From assembly GCA_046047615.1 (NCBI GenBank), contig JBJOHO010000013.1, positions 1 to 64,000 of the forward strand: 64,000 bases of DNA, in the 5' to 3' direction. A program made the translations under genes and the position numbers. This DNA comes from ZC4RG30 sp046047615. GTDB lineage: Bacteria; Pseudomonadota; Gammaproteobacteria; Steroidobacterales; Steroidobacteraceae. A model generated the notes under the pieces. That model was not told the origin of the DNA, made no database searches, and worked only from the letters and a program-made list of their open reading frames with translations. Positions within the stretch are counted from its first letter, which is position 1. The number at the start of each line of letters is the position of its first letter. Positions 33,347-42,093 of the stretch are shown here, in pieces.

Positions 33347-36300
33347 ATGTTGTCGCGCTACTTCATCGATCGTCCGGTGTTCGCGTGGGTGCTGGCCGTG
33401 CTGGTGATGCTGGCCGGCGGCATCGCCGTCCTCACGCTGCCGGTGATGCAATACCCGGCCATCGCCCCGCCGCAGGTTTCCATCTACGCCAACTACCCCG
33501 GCGCTTCGGCACAGACGGCCCAGGACAGCGTCATCCAGGTCATCGAGCAGCAGCTCAACGGCATCGACGGCCTGGCCTATGTGACCTCGGACGCCGCGGC
33601 CGATGGCGCGGCCATCATCACGCTGACCTTCGACCAAGGCACGGATGTCGACATCGCCCAGGTGCAGGTGCAGAACAAGCTGCAGGCGGCGATGACACTG
33701 CTGCCGGTCGAGGTGCAGCAGCAGGGCCTCAGGGTCAACAAACCCACGCGCAACTTCCTCGTGGTGATCGGCTTCCGCTCCACGGATGGCTCGCTCGACT
33801 ACGAGGACATCAACAATTACGTCGCGTCCAACATCGTCGACCAGATCGCCCGCACTCCCGGGGTGGGTGACGTGCAGCTGTTCGGCTCGCAGTTCGCGAT
33901 GCGCATCTGGCTCGACCCGGAGCGCATGGCGGCCTACCGCGTCAGCGTCGGCGACGTGATCTCAGCCATCCGTGCGCAGAACGTGCAGGTGTCCGCGGGC
34001 CAGGTCGGCGGCTTGCCGGCGCAGCCGGGGCAGGCGCTGAACGCCACCATCATCGGCCCGACGCGCCTGTCCTCGCCTGACGAGTTCGGCGCGATCCTGC
34101 TGCGTTCAGGCGAGGGCGCCGCGCCGCTGCGGCTGCGCGACGTGGCACGGGTCACGCTCGCGGCCGAGAACTACGTGCGCGAGGCGCGCCTCGACGGACA
34201 GGCCGGGGCCGCCATGGCGGTACGCCTCGCGATCGGGGCCAATGCACTCGACACCGTGGCCGCCATCGAGGCGACGCTCGACCGCCTGCAGCCGTTCTAT
34301 CCGCGCAGCATGGAGCACAGCTTCCCGGTGGACTCGGCGCCGTTCATCCGCAGTTCCATCCTGGAGGTCGCCAAGACACTGGCCGAGGCCATCGTGCTGG
34401 TGTTCCTGGTGATGTACCTGTTCCTGCAGAACCTGCGCGCCACGCTGGTGCCGACCATCGCCGTGCCGATCGTGATGCTCGGTACCTTCGGCGTGCTGGC
34501 CGCCTTCGGCTATTCGATCAACACGCTGACCATGTTCGGCATGGCGCTGTCGATCGGCCTCCTCGTCGATGATGCGATCGTCGTCGTCGAGAACGTCGAG
34601 CGCGTGATGGCCGAGGAGGGCCTGTCCGCGCGCGAAGCGACGCGCCGCTCCATGGACCAGATCACCGGTGCGCTGGTCGGCATCGCGCTGGTGCTGTCCG
34701 CCGTGTTCGTGCCGATGGCGTTCTTCGGCGGCTCCACCGGCGTGATCTACCGGCAGTTCTCGGTCACGCTGGTGTCGGCGATGGTGCTGTCGGTGCTGGT
34801 GGCGCTGGTGCTCACGCCGGCGCTCTGCGCGACGATCCTGCGGCCGCATCCCGGCCGCGGCGCCGCGGCCACCGGCGGACTGTTCGGCGGCTTCAACCGC
34901 TGGTTCACGCGTGCCACGGGCCGCTATGCCAGTGGCGTCGACGGCATGTTGCGCCGGGGCGGCCGCTTCCTGCTGCTGTACGTTGCGCTGGTGGCGGTGA
35001 TGGCGGTGCTCTTCGCACGCATTCCGACGGCATTCTTCCCCGACGAGGATGCCGGCACGCTCAACGTGATCGTGCAGGCGCCGCCGGGTGCGACACGCGA
35101 GCGCACCAATGCGGCGCTGCTGCAGGCCCAGGAGCATTTCCTGCAGCAGGAAAAGGACAATATCCGCTCGGTGATGACCATCTCCGGTTTCAACTTCGCC
35201 GGCACCGGGCAGAACATGGGTCTGGTGTTCGTACGCCTCAAGGACTGGAACCTGCGCGGGCGCGACGACCAGTCGGTGCGCGCGATCGCGCAGCGCGCCC
35301 AGCGTGCCCTGGCCAGTGTGCGTGACGCGTCGATGATCGTGGTCGTGCCACCCGCCGTGAGCGAACTGGGCAATGCCTCCGGCTTCGATCTCATGCTGCA
35401 GGACCGCGGTGGCGTCGGTCGGGACACGCTGCTGGCGGCGCGCAACCAGTTGCTGGGGCTTGCCGCGCGCGAACCGGCGCTGGCCGGTGTGCGTCCCAAC
35501 GGCATCGAGGATGCGCCGCAGCTGGCGCTGGACATCGACCGCGAGCGTGCGCTGGCACTGGGTCTGTCGCTGGCCGAGGTCAACCAGACGCTATCGGTGG
35601 CCTGGGGTGCGGGTTATGTGAACGACTTCATAGACCGGGGCCGCATCAAGAAGGTTTACCTGCAGGGCGATGCCGCTGCACGCATGCAGCCGGATGACCT
35701 GGCGCGCTGGCACGTCCGCAATGCGCGCGGCGAGATGGTGCCGTTCTCCGCTTTCGCCTCCGCACGCTGGACCTTCGGTCCGCAGAAGCTGGTGCGCTAC
35801 AACGGCGTTCCCTCCTTCAACCTGCAGGGGCAGGCGGCGCCGGGCTACAGCACCGGCGATGCGATGCAGGCGATGGAGCGGCTGGTGGCGCAACTGCCGC
35901 CAGGCATCGGCCTCGAGTGGACGGGCGTCTCCTATGAAGAGCGCACCGCCGGGCGCATGGCGCCCTTGCTCTACGCCTTGTCGCTCGCCGTCGTGTTTCT
36001 GGCATTGGCCGCGCTGTACGAGAGCTGGCTGATCCCGGCCGTGGTGCTGCTGGTGGTGCCGCTGGGGGTCTTGGGCGCGGTGGTCGCGACATTGGCGCGC
36101 GGCATGTCCAACGACATCTTCTTCCAGGTGGGCCTGCTCACCACCATGGGCCTGTCGGCCAAGAGCGCGATCCTGATCGTCGAGTTCGCCAAGACGTTCC
36201 ATGACGAGGGCATGAGCCTGCGCGAGGCGGTGCTGGCCGCTGCGCGGCAGCGGTTGCGCCCGATCCTCATGACTTCGCTCGCCTTCATGTTCGGCGTGCT

Positions 36301-36460
36301 GCCACTGGCCGTGGCCAGCGGGGCGGGGTCTGGTGCGCAGAATGCCGTGGGCACGGGGGTCATTGGCGGCATGCTCGCGTCGACAGTGCTGGCCCTCTAC
36401 TTCACACCGCTGCTCTTCGTGCAGTTGTTGCGCTGGCGCGAGAAGCGGGCCGTTTCCTGA
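33347..36460 (+). CDS. RND multidrug efflux pump, HAE-1 family inner-membrane transporter
   Basis: 1037-residue, 12-helix proton-driven exporter of the AcrB/MexB group. The N-terminus FIDRPVFAWVLAVLVMLAGG and the FFPDEDAGTLNVIVQAPPGAT segment are HAE-1 hallmarks. The proton-relay aspartates lie in GLLVDDAIVVVENVERVM and the relay lysine in MGLSAKSAILIVEFAK. Two large periplasmic loops are of normal length. The drug spectrum cannot be read from sequence. It is coupled to the adaptor gene; the RNase P RNA gene begins 14 bases after the stop, so rnpB may be partly read from this operon. Confidence 0.95.
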   Translation: MLSRYFIDRPVFAWVLAVLVMLAGGIAVLTLPVMQYPAIAPPQVSIYANYPGASAQTAQDSVIQVIEQQLNGIDGLAYVTSDAAADGAAIITLTFDQGTDVDIAQVQVQNKLQAAMTLLPVEVQQQGLRVNKPTRNFLVVIGFRSTDGSLDYEDINNYVASNIVDQIARTPGVGDVQLFGSQFAMRIWLDPERMAAYRVSVGDVISAIRAQNVQVSAGQVGGLPAQPGQALNATIIGPTRLSSPDEFGAILLRSGEGAAPLRLRDVARVTLAAENYVREARLDGQAGAAMAVRLAIGANALDTVAAIEATLDRLQPFYPRSMEHSFPVDSAPFIRSSILEVAKTLAEAIVLVFLVMYLFLQNLRATLVPTIAVPIVMLGTFGVLAAFGYSINTLTMFGMALSIGLLVDDAIVVVENVERVMAEEGLSAREATRRSMDQITGALVGIALVLSAVFVPMAFFGGSTGVIYRQFSVTLVSAMVLSVLVALVLTPALCATILRPHPGRGAAATGGLFGGFNRWFTRATGRYASGVDGMLRRGGRFLLLYVALVAVMAVLFARIPTAFFPDEDAGTLNVIVQAPPGATRERTNAALLQAQEHFLQQEKDNIRSVMTISGFNFAGTGQNMGLVFVRLKDWNLRGRDDQSVRAIAQRAQRALASVRDASMIVVVPPAVSELGNASGFDLMLQDRGGVGRDTLLAARNQLLGLAAREPALAGVRPNGIEDAPQLALDIDRERALALGLSLAEVNQTLSVAWGAGYVNDFIDRGRIKKVYLQGDAAARMQPDDLARWHVRNARGEMVPFSAFASARWTFGPQKLVRYNGVPSFNLQGQAAPGYSTGDAMQAMERLVAQLPPGIGLEWTGVSYEERTAGRMAPLLYALSLAVVFLALAALYESWLIPAVVLLVVPLGVLGAVVATLARGMSNDIFFQVGLLTTMGLSAKSAILIVEFAKTFHDEGMSLREAVLAAARQRLRPILMTSLAFMFGVLPLAVASGAGSGAQNAVGTGVIGGMLASTVLALYFTPLLFVQLLRWREKRAVS

Positions 36461-36473
36461 TAAGGTGTTGGCC

Positions 36474-36862
36474 GGAGAGTCGGCTGGACAGTCGCTGCGC
36501 CAGGGTGCTTGCACCCGGGCGGGGAGGAAAGTCCGGGCTCCGGTGGACAGGGTGCCAGGTAACGCCTGGGGGGCGTGAGCCCACGGAAAGTGCAACAGAG
36601 AGCAGACCGCCGAAGCCTCCTTCGGGGGGCTGGCAAGGGTGAAACGGTGCGGTAAGAGCGCACCGCGTCGGTGGCAACACGCGACGGCACGGAAAACCCC
36701 ACCCGGAGCAAGGCCAAATAGGGAAGTGGTGGCCTGCCGCAAGGCAGGCCACAGCGTGGGTCCCGCGTACTTCCGGGTAGGCTGCTGGAGGCCGGTGGTG
36801 ACGCCGGTCGTAGAGGAATGGCTGTCCTTGACAGAACCCGGCTTACAGGCCGGCTCTCCACC
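36474..36862 (+). ncRNA. rnpB: RNase P RNA, bacterial class A
   Basis: Catalytic RNA of ribonuclease P, which matures tRNA 5' ends. Universally conserved blocks are present in order: GGACAGTCGC near the 5' end, GAGGAAAGTCCGGGCTCC (P4 region), CAGGGTGCCAGGTAACGCCTGGG, GTGCAACAGAGAGCAGACCGCC, AAGGGTGAAACGGTGCGGTAAG, CACCCGGAGCAAGGCCAAATAG, GGGTAGGCTGCT and GACAGAACCCGGCTTACAGG. P1 pairs GGAGAGTCGGC (36474 on) with GCCGGCTCTCC near 36860. The length of about 389 is normal. No protein gene lies here; ORFs on either strand through it are spurious. Confidence 0.97.
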
Positions 36863-36916
36863 TAACCAAACTGGAGTGTTGTGCCACCGTCACGGTGGCC
36901 GGCTCTCCACCAACCA
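36848..36916 (+). repeat. Direct repeat of the RNase P 3' end, with a hairpin between the copies
   Basis: The last about 20 bases of rnpB (36848-36868, GGCCGGCTCTCCACC then TAACCA) recur at 36897-36916 as GGCCGGCTCTCCACCAACCA, 49 bases later. Just before the second copy a perfect 7-bp hairpin GCCACCG / CGGTGGC (36883-36899) overlaps its first bases. The rest of the gap to the mraZ promoter (36917-37073) shows nothing recognisable. Confidence 0.8.
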
Positions 36917-37073
36917 GACGAAAGCTGACAGGAAGCCGTTCCTTGCGCCGGGTTCAAGGTTCCGGCCGTAACCGGATGAATGTTCTCGCATTCTTCCGCA
37001 AAGTTGATTTCACATATTCTCCCGCAGCCCGTAAGTCGCTGTAAGCACGGAAAAAAGTGCCGGGTCCTTCGCG

Positions 37074-37103
37074 TTGACATAAGCGCCACCCGGTTCCTAT
37101 AGT
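37074..37103 (+). promoter_or_regulatory. Primary promoter of the dcw cluster (Pmra-like)
   Basis: A consensus -35 TTGACA (37074-37079) and a -10 TATAGT (37098-37103) are separated by 18 bases. This is the strongest sigma-70 match seen in the window. It stands about 50 bases upstream of the mraZ ATG and should drive the overlapping dcw genes. Confidence 0.85.
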
Positions 37104-37137
37104 GGGACCAAGTGGGAGGAAGTGGGGAGAAATGGGC
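37102..37137 (+). promoter_or_regulatory. MraZ operator: four TGGG direct repeats at 10-bp spacing
   Basis: TGGG occurs at 37103, 37113, 37123 and 37133, exactly one helical turn apart; the first three are GTGGGA, GTGGGA and GTGGGG. This matches the known MraZ-box architecture (GTGG-type direct repeats upstream of mraZ). The first repeat overlaps the last bases of the -10 hexamer and the others cover the start-site region, so binding should repress the promoter (autoregulation). Confidence 0.85.
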
Positions 37138-37154
37138 GCTCTCCACCGGACAGC

Positions 37155-37607
37155 ATGTTTCGCGGCGCAACCAGAGTCACGATGGATGACAAAGGGCGAG
37201 TGGTCATTCCCACCCGCCAGCGCACGCTGCTGTCTGCGCCCGGCGAGGGACGGGTCGTGGTCACGGTCGATCGCGACCAGTGCCTGCTCATCTACCCCTT
37301 GCCTGCCTGGGAACAGATCGAACAGCAGTTGATGAGCTTGCCCGCGCTGCATCCGCAGTCGCGGCGCCTGCAGCGCCTGATGGTGGGCCACGCCACGGAT
37401 CTTGAACTCGATGGCCATGGCCGTCTGGCGCTGACTCCCGAGTTGCGGGATTTCGCCGGCATCACGCGTGCCGCAATGCTGGTGGGACAGGGCAACAAGC
37501 TCGAACTCTGGGACGAAGCGCGCTGGAGCGCGCAACGCGAAACCTGGCTGCAAAGCGAACAGTCCACGACGGAACTGGACGCGCAGCTCGACACCCTGTC
37601 CTTGTGA
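37155..37607 (+). CDS. mraZ: Transcriptional regulator MraZ
   Basis: DNA-binding protein of the AbrB-like swapped-hairpin fold, made of two SpoVT/AbrB-like repeats. It represses the dcw cluster in E. coli. The product begins MFRGATRVTMDDKGRVVIPTR, and the second repeat has HATDLELDGHGRLALTPELRDFA and MLVGQGNKLELWDEARW. ATG 37155 is chosen over an in-frame GTG at 37122 because MFRGAT is the conserved family start and the GTG lies inside the operator. Length is 150 residues (E. coli 152). Confidence 0.96.
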   Translation: MFRGATRVTMDDKGRVVIPTRQRTLLSAPGEGRVVVTVDRDQCLLIYPLPAWEQIEQQLMSLPALHPQSRRLQRLMVGHATDLELDGHGRLALTPELRDFAGITRAAMLVGQGNKLELWDEARWSAQRETWLQSEQSTTELDAQLDTLSL

Positions 37608-37632
37608 GGCGGGGCTTGCGAGGCCGACAGAC

Positions 37633-38589
37633 ATGGATGAGCACATCCCGGTGCTTGTCGAGGAGGCGCTTGCCGGTCTCGGCCTGGGCGAGGCGGCGGC
37701 AGGCGCGGCCCCCGAAGACCTGTACATCGACGCGACCTTCGGACGTGGCGGCCACTCGGCGCGGCTCCTCCAGGTCCTCGGTCCGCACGCACGCCTGCTC
37801 GCGATCGACCGTGATCCGGAGGCCGTGGCGGCCGCGCGGCGCCGCTTCGCCGCGGAACCGCGCTTCGTGGTGGCGCACGCTGCGTTCGGCGCGCTTGAAC
37901 CATTGGTCCAGGCACATGGCGAGGGCCGTGCCGTTCGCGGGATTCTGTTCGACCTCGGCGTGTCTTCCCCGCAGCTCGACCAGGCCGGCCGCGGCTTCAG
38001 CTTCCAGCACGATGGCCCGCTCGACATGCGGATGGACCCGACGTGCGGCGAAAGTGCGGCGCAATGGCTCGCACGCGCGTCCGCAGACGAGGTCCGCGAC
38101 GTGATCGCCACACTCGGAGAAGAGCGCTTTGCCGGCAGGATCGCGCGTGCCGTGGTCGAGGCCCGCGCGACCGGGCCACTGGCCACCACGGGCGAGCTGG
38201 CCCGGTTGGTGGCCCGCGCCGTGCCGACCCGGGAGCCGGGCAAGAACCCGGCGACGCGGACGTTCCAGGCGCTGCGCATGCACGTGAACGATGAGCTCGG
38301 GCAGGTCCGGCAAGGCCTGGAGGCGGCCCTGCGCCTGCTGGCGCCGGGCGGACGCCTCGCGGTCATCAGCTTCCATTCGCTGGAGGACCGGCTCGTCAAG
38401 CAGTTCATCCGCCACCACAGCGAGCCGGATCCGGCGCTGGCCCGCCTGCCGCTGCTGCCGGCCGCCTTCCAGCCGCGCCTGCGCAAGGTCGGACGCAAGC
38501 AGAAGGCGGGCCCGGCGGAGCTGGCGCGCAATCCGCGCGCGCGCAGTGCGGTCCTGCGTGTCGCCGAGCGCACGGCGGTGCCGGCATGA
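37633..38589 (+). CDS. rsmH: 16S rRNA (cytosine-1402-N4)-methyltransferase
   Basis: SAM-dependent enzyme that N4-methylates C1402 of 16S rRNA, the same base that RsmI (also in this window) 2'-O-methylates. The 318-residue protein starts DEHIPVLVEEAL and has the SAM-binding IDATFGRGGHSARLL, AIDRDPEAV, the family DLGVSSPQLDQAGRGFSF and ISFHSLEDRLVKQF. Its stop is merged with the ftsL start (ATGA). ATG 37633 is 25 bases after the mraZ stop. Confidence 0.97.
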   Translation: MDEHIPVLVEEALAGLGLGEAAAGAAPEDLYIDATFGRGGHSARLLQVLGPHARLLAIDRDPEAVAAARRRFAAEPRFVVAHAAFGALEPLVQAHGEGRAVRGILFDLGVSSPQLDQAGRGFSFQHDGPLDMRMDPTCGESAAQWLARASADEVRDVIATLGEERFAGRIARAVVEARATGPLATTGELARLVARAVPTREPGKNPATRTFQALRMHVNDELGQVRQGLEAALRLLAPGGRLAVISFHSLEDRLVKQFIRHHSEPDPALARLPLLPAAFQPRLRKVGRKQKAGPAELARNPRARSAVLRVAERTAVPA

Positions 38590-38879
38590 TGCGCCTGCCC
38601 TCCCTGCCGGAAGGCGCGTGGCTGCCCCTGGCCTGTGTCATGTGGGCGCTCGCGCTGGCCTGCTGCCTCTGGGCCGTGCATACCAGGCACCGGGCCCGTG
38701 AGCTGTTCGTCGAGCTCGAACAGCTCAACCGCCAGCGTGACGTGCTGGACATCGAGTGGGGCCAGCTGCAGCTGGAGCAGAGCACCTGGTCGTCGCATGC
38801 CTGGGTGGAGCAGGTCGCCGTCGAGCGCCTGCGCATGGCCCAGCCGCGCCCGGTCGACATCCAGGTGATGCGGCCATGA
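38586..38879 (+). CDS. ftsL: Cell division protein FtsL
   Basis: 97-residue bitopic protein with a short cytoplasmic N-terminus, one transmembrane helix (about 12-31) and a periplasmic coiled coil with leucine/glutamine heptads (about 36-75: ELFVELEQLNRQRDVLDIEWGQ is its core). It forms the FtsQLB complex, which activates FtsWI. Poorly conserved in sequence, it is assigned from topology and its place between rsmH and ftsI. Four-base overlaps on both sides. Confidence 0.93.
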   Translation: MMRLPSLPEGAWLPLACVMWALALACCLWAVHTRHRARELFVELEQLNRQRDVLDIEWGQLQLEQSTWSSHAWVEQVAVERLRMAQPRPVDIQVMRP

Positions 38880-40615
38880 GCATCGCGCGGCGCGGCAAGT
38901 CCACAGGCTCCGGTTTCAGCGGGCGGCTGCTGTTCCTGTTCGCCCTGATGATGTGCGTGGGGTTGCTGCTGCTGGCGCGCGCCGTGCAGCTGCAGACCGT
39001 TGATGCCGGGTTCCTCGCCAGCCAGGGAGACCAGCGCCAGCTGCGGGACATCACGGTGCTGGCGCACCGCGGCAACATCCTGGACCGCAATGGCGAGCCG
39101 CTGGCCGTCAGCACTCCGGTCGACTCCGTGACGGCCAATCCGCAGTTGCTCGCCCGGCATGCCGAGCACTGGGACAAGCTCGCGCGCATGGTCAACCGCG
39201 CCCCTGCTGATGTGCGTCAGCAGTTGAGCACGCAGCAGCAGAAGTCCTTCGTCTTCCTGGCGCGCCACCTGCCGCCGGCCGAGGCTGCGCGTGTGCGCGA
39301 ACTGGATCTCGAGGGTCTGTCGGTCCAGCGCGAATACCGCCGCTACTACCCGGCCGGCGAAGTGGCGGGGCATGTGCTCGGCTTCACCAACATCGATGAC
39401 AACGGCCAGGAAGGGATGGAGCTGGCCTACGACCACTGGCTGGGTGGACGGGATGGCCGCAAGCGCGTGCGCCAGGACAACCGTGGGCGCGTGCTCGAGG
39501 ACGTGGAGAGCGTGGTGCAGGCCGAGCCCGGCAAGGACCTGCACCTGTCGATCGACCTGCGCATCCAGTACCTCGCCTACCGCGAGCTGCTGGCGGCGAT
39601 GCAGGCCCACAACGCAGCGGCGGGATCGGTGGTGGTCGTCGACGTGCGCACCGGTGAAGTGCTGGCCATGGTCAACCAGCCCGGATTCAATCCGAACGAC
39701 CGCAGCCAGTACGTACCGGGGACGTACCGGAACCGAGCCGTGACCGACATGCTGGAGCCCGGCTCGAGCATCAAGCCGTTCATCGTGGCCGCGGCGCTGG
39801 AGTCCGGCAGGTTCGAGGCCGACAGCCGCATCGATGCCGGCAATGGCTTCATGAAGATCGGCAACACGATCCTCGAGGACGATCACCCGCTGGGCGTGAC
39901 CACGCTGGCCATGGTGCTGGCCAAGTCCTCCAACATCGGCCTGGCGAAAATCGCACTGGCGCTGGAGCCGCAGCAGCTGTGGGGTTCGCTGCGGCAACTG
40001 GGCTTCGGCCAGGTCACGGCCAGCACTTTTCCGGGTGAATCCGCGGGCATCCTGTCCGACTACTCCAAGTGGCGGCAGGTCACGATCAGCAGCCTGTCGC
40101 GGGGCTACAGCCTGTCTGTCACGTCGCTGCAGCTGGCGCAGGCCTACGCCACGCTCGGGGCGCTGGGCGTTGCCCGTCCGGTCAGCCTGCTGCGTGCGGA
40201 AGCCGCTGCGCCGGTGGGCCGCCGGGTGCTCTCGGAGACCACGGCCCGCGATGTGATCGACATGCTGGAAACCGTCGTCATGGAGGGTGGCACCGGTACG
40301 AAGGCGGCAATACCCGGCTACCGCGTGGCGGGCAAGACGGGCACGGCGCGCAAGCTCTCGGGAGAGGGCTACTCGCGTGAGGAGCACGTGGGCGTGTTCG
40401 CCGGCGTTGCGCCTGCCAGTGCGCCGCGCCTCGCCGCGGTGGTTGTCATCGACACGCCGGCTGCCGGCCAGTACTACGGTGGCGACGTTGCGGCACCGGT
40501 CTTTGCGGCTGTCGTCGGCGGCGCGTTGCGCCTCCAGGGCGTGGCCCCCGACCTGGCCGATGGGGCGACGGGCCGGCAGGTCGTGCCGGCGGCGCCGGCC
40601 GTGGTGCGACGATGA
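38876..40615 (+). CDS. ftsI: Septal peptidoglycan transpeptidase FtsI (PBP3)
   Basis: Division-specific class B penicillin-binding protein, 579 residues. An N-terminal membrane anchor (about 16-38) is followed by the pedestal domain with RGNILDRNGEPLA and the transpeptidase domain. The active-site motifs are SSIK (nucleophile S297, K300), SSN (351-353) and KTGT (487-490). It partners with FtsW, encoded in the same cluster, and is a beta-lactam target. Start and stop both lie in ATGA overlaps. Confidence 0.98.
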   Translation: MSIARRGKSTGSGFSGRLLFLFALMMCVGLLLLARAVQLQTVDAGFLASQGDQRQLRDITVLAHRGNILDRNGEPLAVSTPVDSVTANPQLLARHAEHWDKLARMVNRAPADVRQQLSTQQQKSFVFLARHLPPAEAARVRELDLEGLSVQREYRRYYPAGEVAGHVLGFTNIDDNGQEGMELAYDHWLGGRDGRKRVRQDNRGRVLEDVESVVQAEPGKDLHLSIDLRIQYLAYRELLAAMQAHNAAAGSVVVVDVRTGEVLAMVNQPGFNPNDRSQYVPGTYRNRAVTDMLEPGSSIKPFIVAAALESGRFEADSRIDAGNGFMKIGNTILEDDHPLGVTTLAMVLAKSSNIGLAKIALALEPQQLWGSLRQLGFGQVTASTFPGESAGILSDYSKWRQVTISSLSRGYSLSVTSLQLAQAYATLGALGVARPVSLLRAEAAAPVGRRVLSETTARDVIDMLETVVMEGGTGTKAAIPGYRVAGKTGTARKLSGEGYSREEHVGVFAGVAPASAPRLAAVVVIDTPAAGQYYGGDVAAPVFAAVVGGALRLQGVAPDLADGATGRQVVPAAPAVVRR

Positions 40616-42093
40616 AGCTGTCGGCGCTGCTCACTGACACCACGCTGCCGGACGATCCGGACATCACCGACCTGGCCATCGACAGCCGCGAGGTCGCACC
40701 GGGGTCCCTGTTCCTCGCCTGTCGTGGCGGACGTGGCCACGGGCTGGATCATCTTGCCCAGGCATTGGCGGCTGGCGCACGGGCCGTGCTCTGGGAGCCA
40801 GAGGACGGTCGACCGGCGCCGGAGTTGCCGCCCACGGTCGTCGGCCTGCCCTGGCCCGGCCTGCGCGACCAGGCCGGCGAGATCGCCGACCGCTTTTTCG
40901 GCCATCCGTCGCGGCGCATGGCCGTGGTGGGCATCACCGGCACCAACGGCAAGACCACGACGGCGTGGCTGCTGGCGCAGGCCCTGCGGGCCGCCGGTCG
41001 TCCCGCGGCCTACGTGGGCACGCTCGGTGCGGCGTTCGATGGCGAGCTGCAGCCGGGTACGCATACGACGCCCGATGCCGTGAACCTGCAGCGGCAACTG
41101 GCAGCCTTTGCTGCCCGTGGTGCAGCCTGTGTCGCGCTTGAAGTCTCGTCCCATGCATTGGACCAGGGGCGTACGGCCGGCGTGCACTTTGATGCCGCGG
41201 TGTTCACCAACCTGAGCCGCGACCACCTGGACTACCACGGCAGCATGGCGGCTTACGGCGCGGCCAAGGCCCGCCTGTTCGCCTCCGATGCGCTGCGTCT
41301 CGCCGTGGTCAATGTCGACGACGGCTTCGGCCGGACGCTGCTTGCCAAGTGCGCTGCTCCACAGCGCATGGCCGTTGCCCGGCAGCAGGTTCCCGAGCCC
41401 GGGAAAGCGGCGACATGGCTGCGTGCCGGTCCCGCCCGCACCACGCCGGGCGGGCTGGCCTTCACCCTGGATTCCAGTTTCGGCACCACTGAAGTGTCCG
41501 CACCCTTGGTGGGCGACTTCAACATCGACAACCTGCTGGCGGTGCTGGCAGTGCTGCTGGGCAGTGGTCTCGGCATCGCGCAGGCGGTTGCGGCAGTCAG
41601 CAGCGTCTCTGCTCCGCCGGGGCGGCTCGAAGCTTTCGGTGGCGGTGACCTGCCGCTGGTGGTCGTCGACTATGCGCACACGCCCGATGCCCTCGCCAAG
41701 GTGCTGGCTGCGCTGCGTGCGCAAGGCACCGGTCGATTGCTCTGTGTCTTCGGCTGTGGCGGCGAACGTGACGCGGGCAAACGACCGCAGATGGGCAGGA
41801 TTGCCGCCGAGGGGGCGGATCTGGTCGTGCTGACCGACGACAACCCCCGCGGCGAGGCGTCGGCCAGCATCCTGGCCGCGATCCGTGCCGGCATTCCGGC
41901 GTCGACGCCACTGCAGGTGGTCCCGGACCGCGCCTTGGCCATTGAAACGGCGCTGGCCGAGGCCAGGGCTGGTGACATCGTGCTGGTGGCCGGAAAGGGC
42001 CACGAGAACTGGCAGATCATCGGCGCGGAGCGTCGCCCGTTCAGCGACCAGGCGGTCGTTGCGCAGGCACTGGCGCGCAGGAGTGCGGCATGA
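40612..42093 (+). CDS. murE: UDP-MurNAc-tripeptide synthetase, meso-diaminopimelate adding
   Basis: Mur ligase that adds the third stem residue to UDP-MurNAc-Ala-Glu. The ATP loop GITGTNGKTTT is at 108-117. The motif DDNPR at about residue 409 is the signature for meso-diaminopimelate, as opposed to DNPA for lysine enzymes, so the cell wall should be DAP type. The carbamylated-lysine and ALEVSSHAL regions are intact. Length is 493 (E. coli 495). Four-base overlaps with ftsI and murF. Confidence 0.98.
   Translation: MKLSALLTDTTLPDDPDITDLAIDSREVAPGSLFLACRGGRGHGLDHLAQALAAGARAVLWEPEDGRPAPELPPTVVGLPWPGLRDQAGEIADRFFGHPSRRMAVVGITGTNGKTTTAWLLAQALRAAGRPAAYVGTLGAAFDGELQPGTHTTPDAVNLQRQLAAFAARGAACVALEVSSHALDQGRTAGVHFDAAVFTNLSRDHLDYHGSMAAYGAAKARLFASDALRLAVVNVDDGFGRTLLAKCAAPQRMAVARQQVPEPGKAATWLRAGPARTTPGGLAFTLDSSFGTTEVSAPLVGDFNIDNLLAVLAVLLGSGLGIAQAVAAVSSVSAPPGRLEAFGGGDLPLVVVDYAHTPDALAKVLAALRAQGTGRLLCVFGCGGERDAGKRPQMGRIAAEGADLVVLTDDNPRGEASASILAAIRAGIPASTPLQVVPDRALAIETALAEARAGDIVLVAGKGHENWQIIGAERRPFSDQAVVAQALARRSAA

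Noticed and set aside
36397..36861. 154-residue minus-strand ORF (and plus-strand ORFs) through 36.4-36.97 kb
   Set aside because: They lie across the RNase P RNA gene. Such antisense ORFs are often mis-annotated as hypothetical proteins.
37122..37155. GTG start for mraZ at 37122
   Set aside because: It lies within the MraZ boxes and adds residues not found in the family; MFRGAT at 37155 is the conserved N-terminus.
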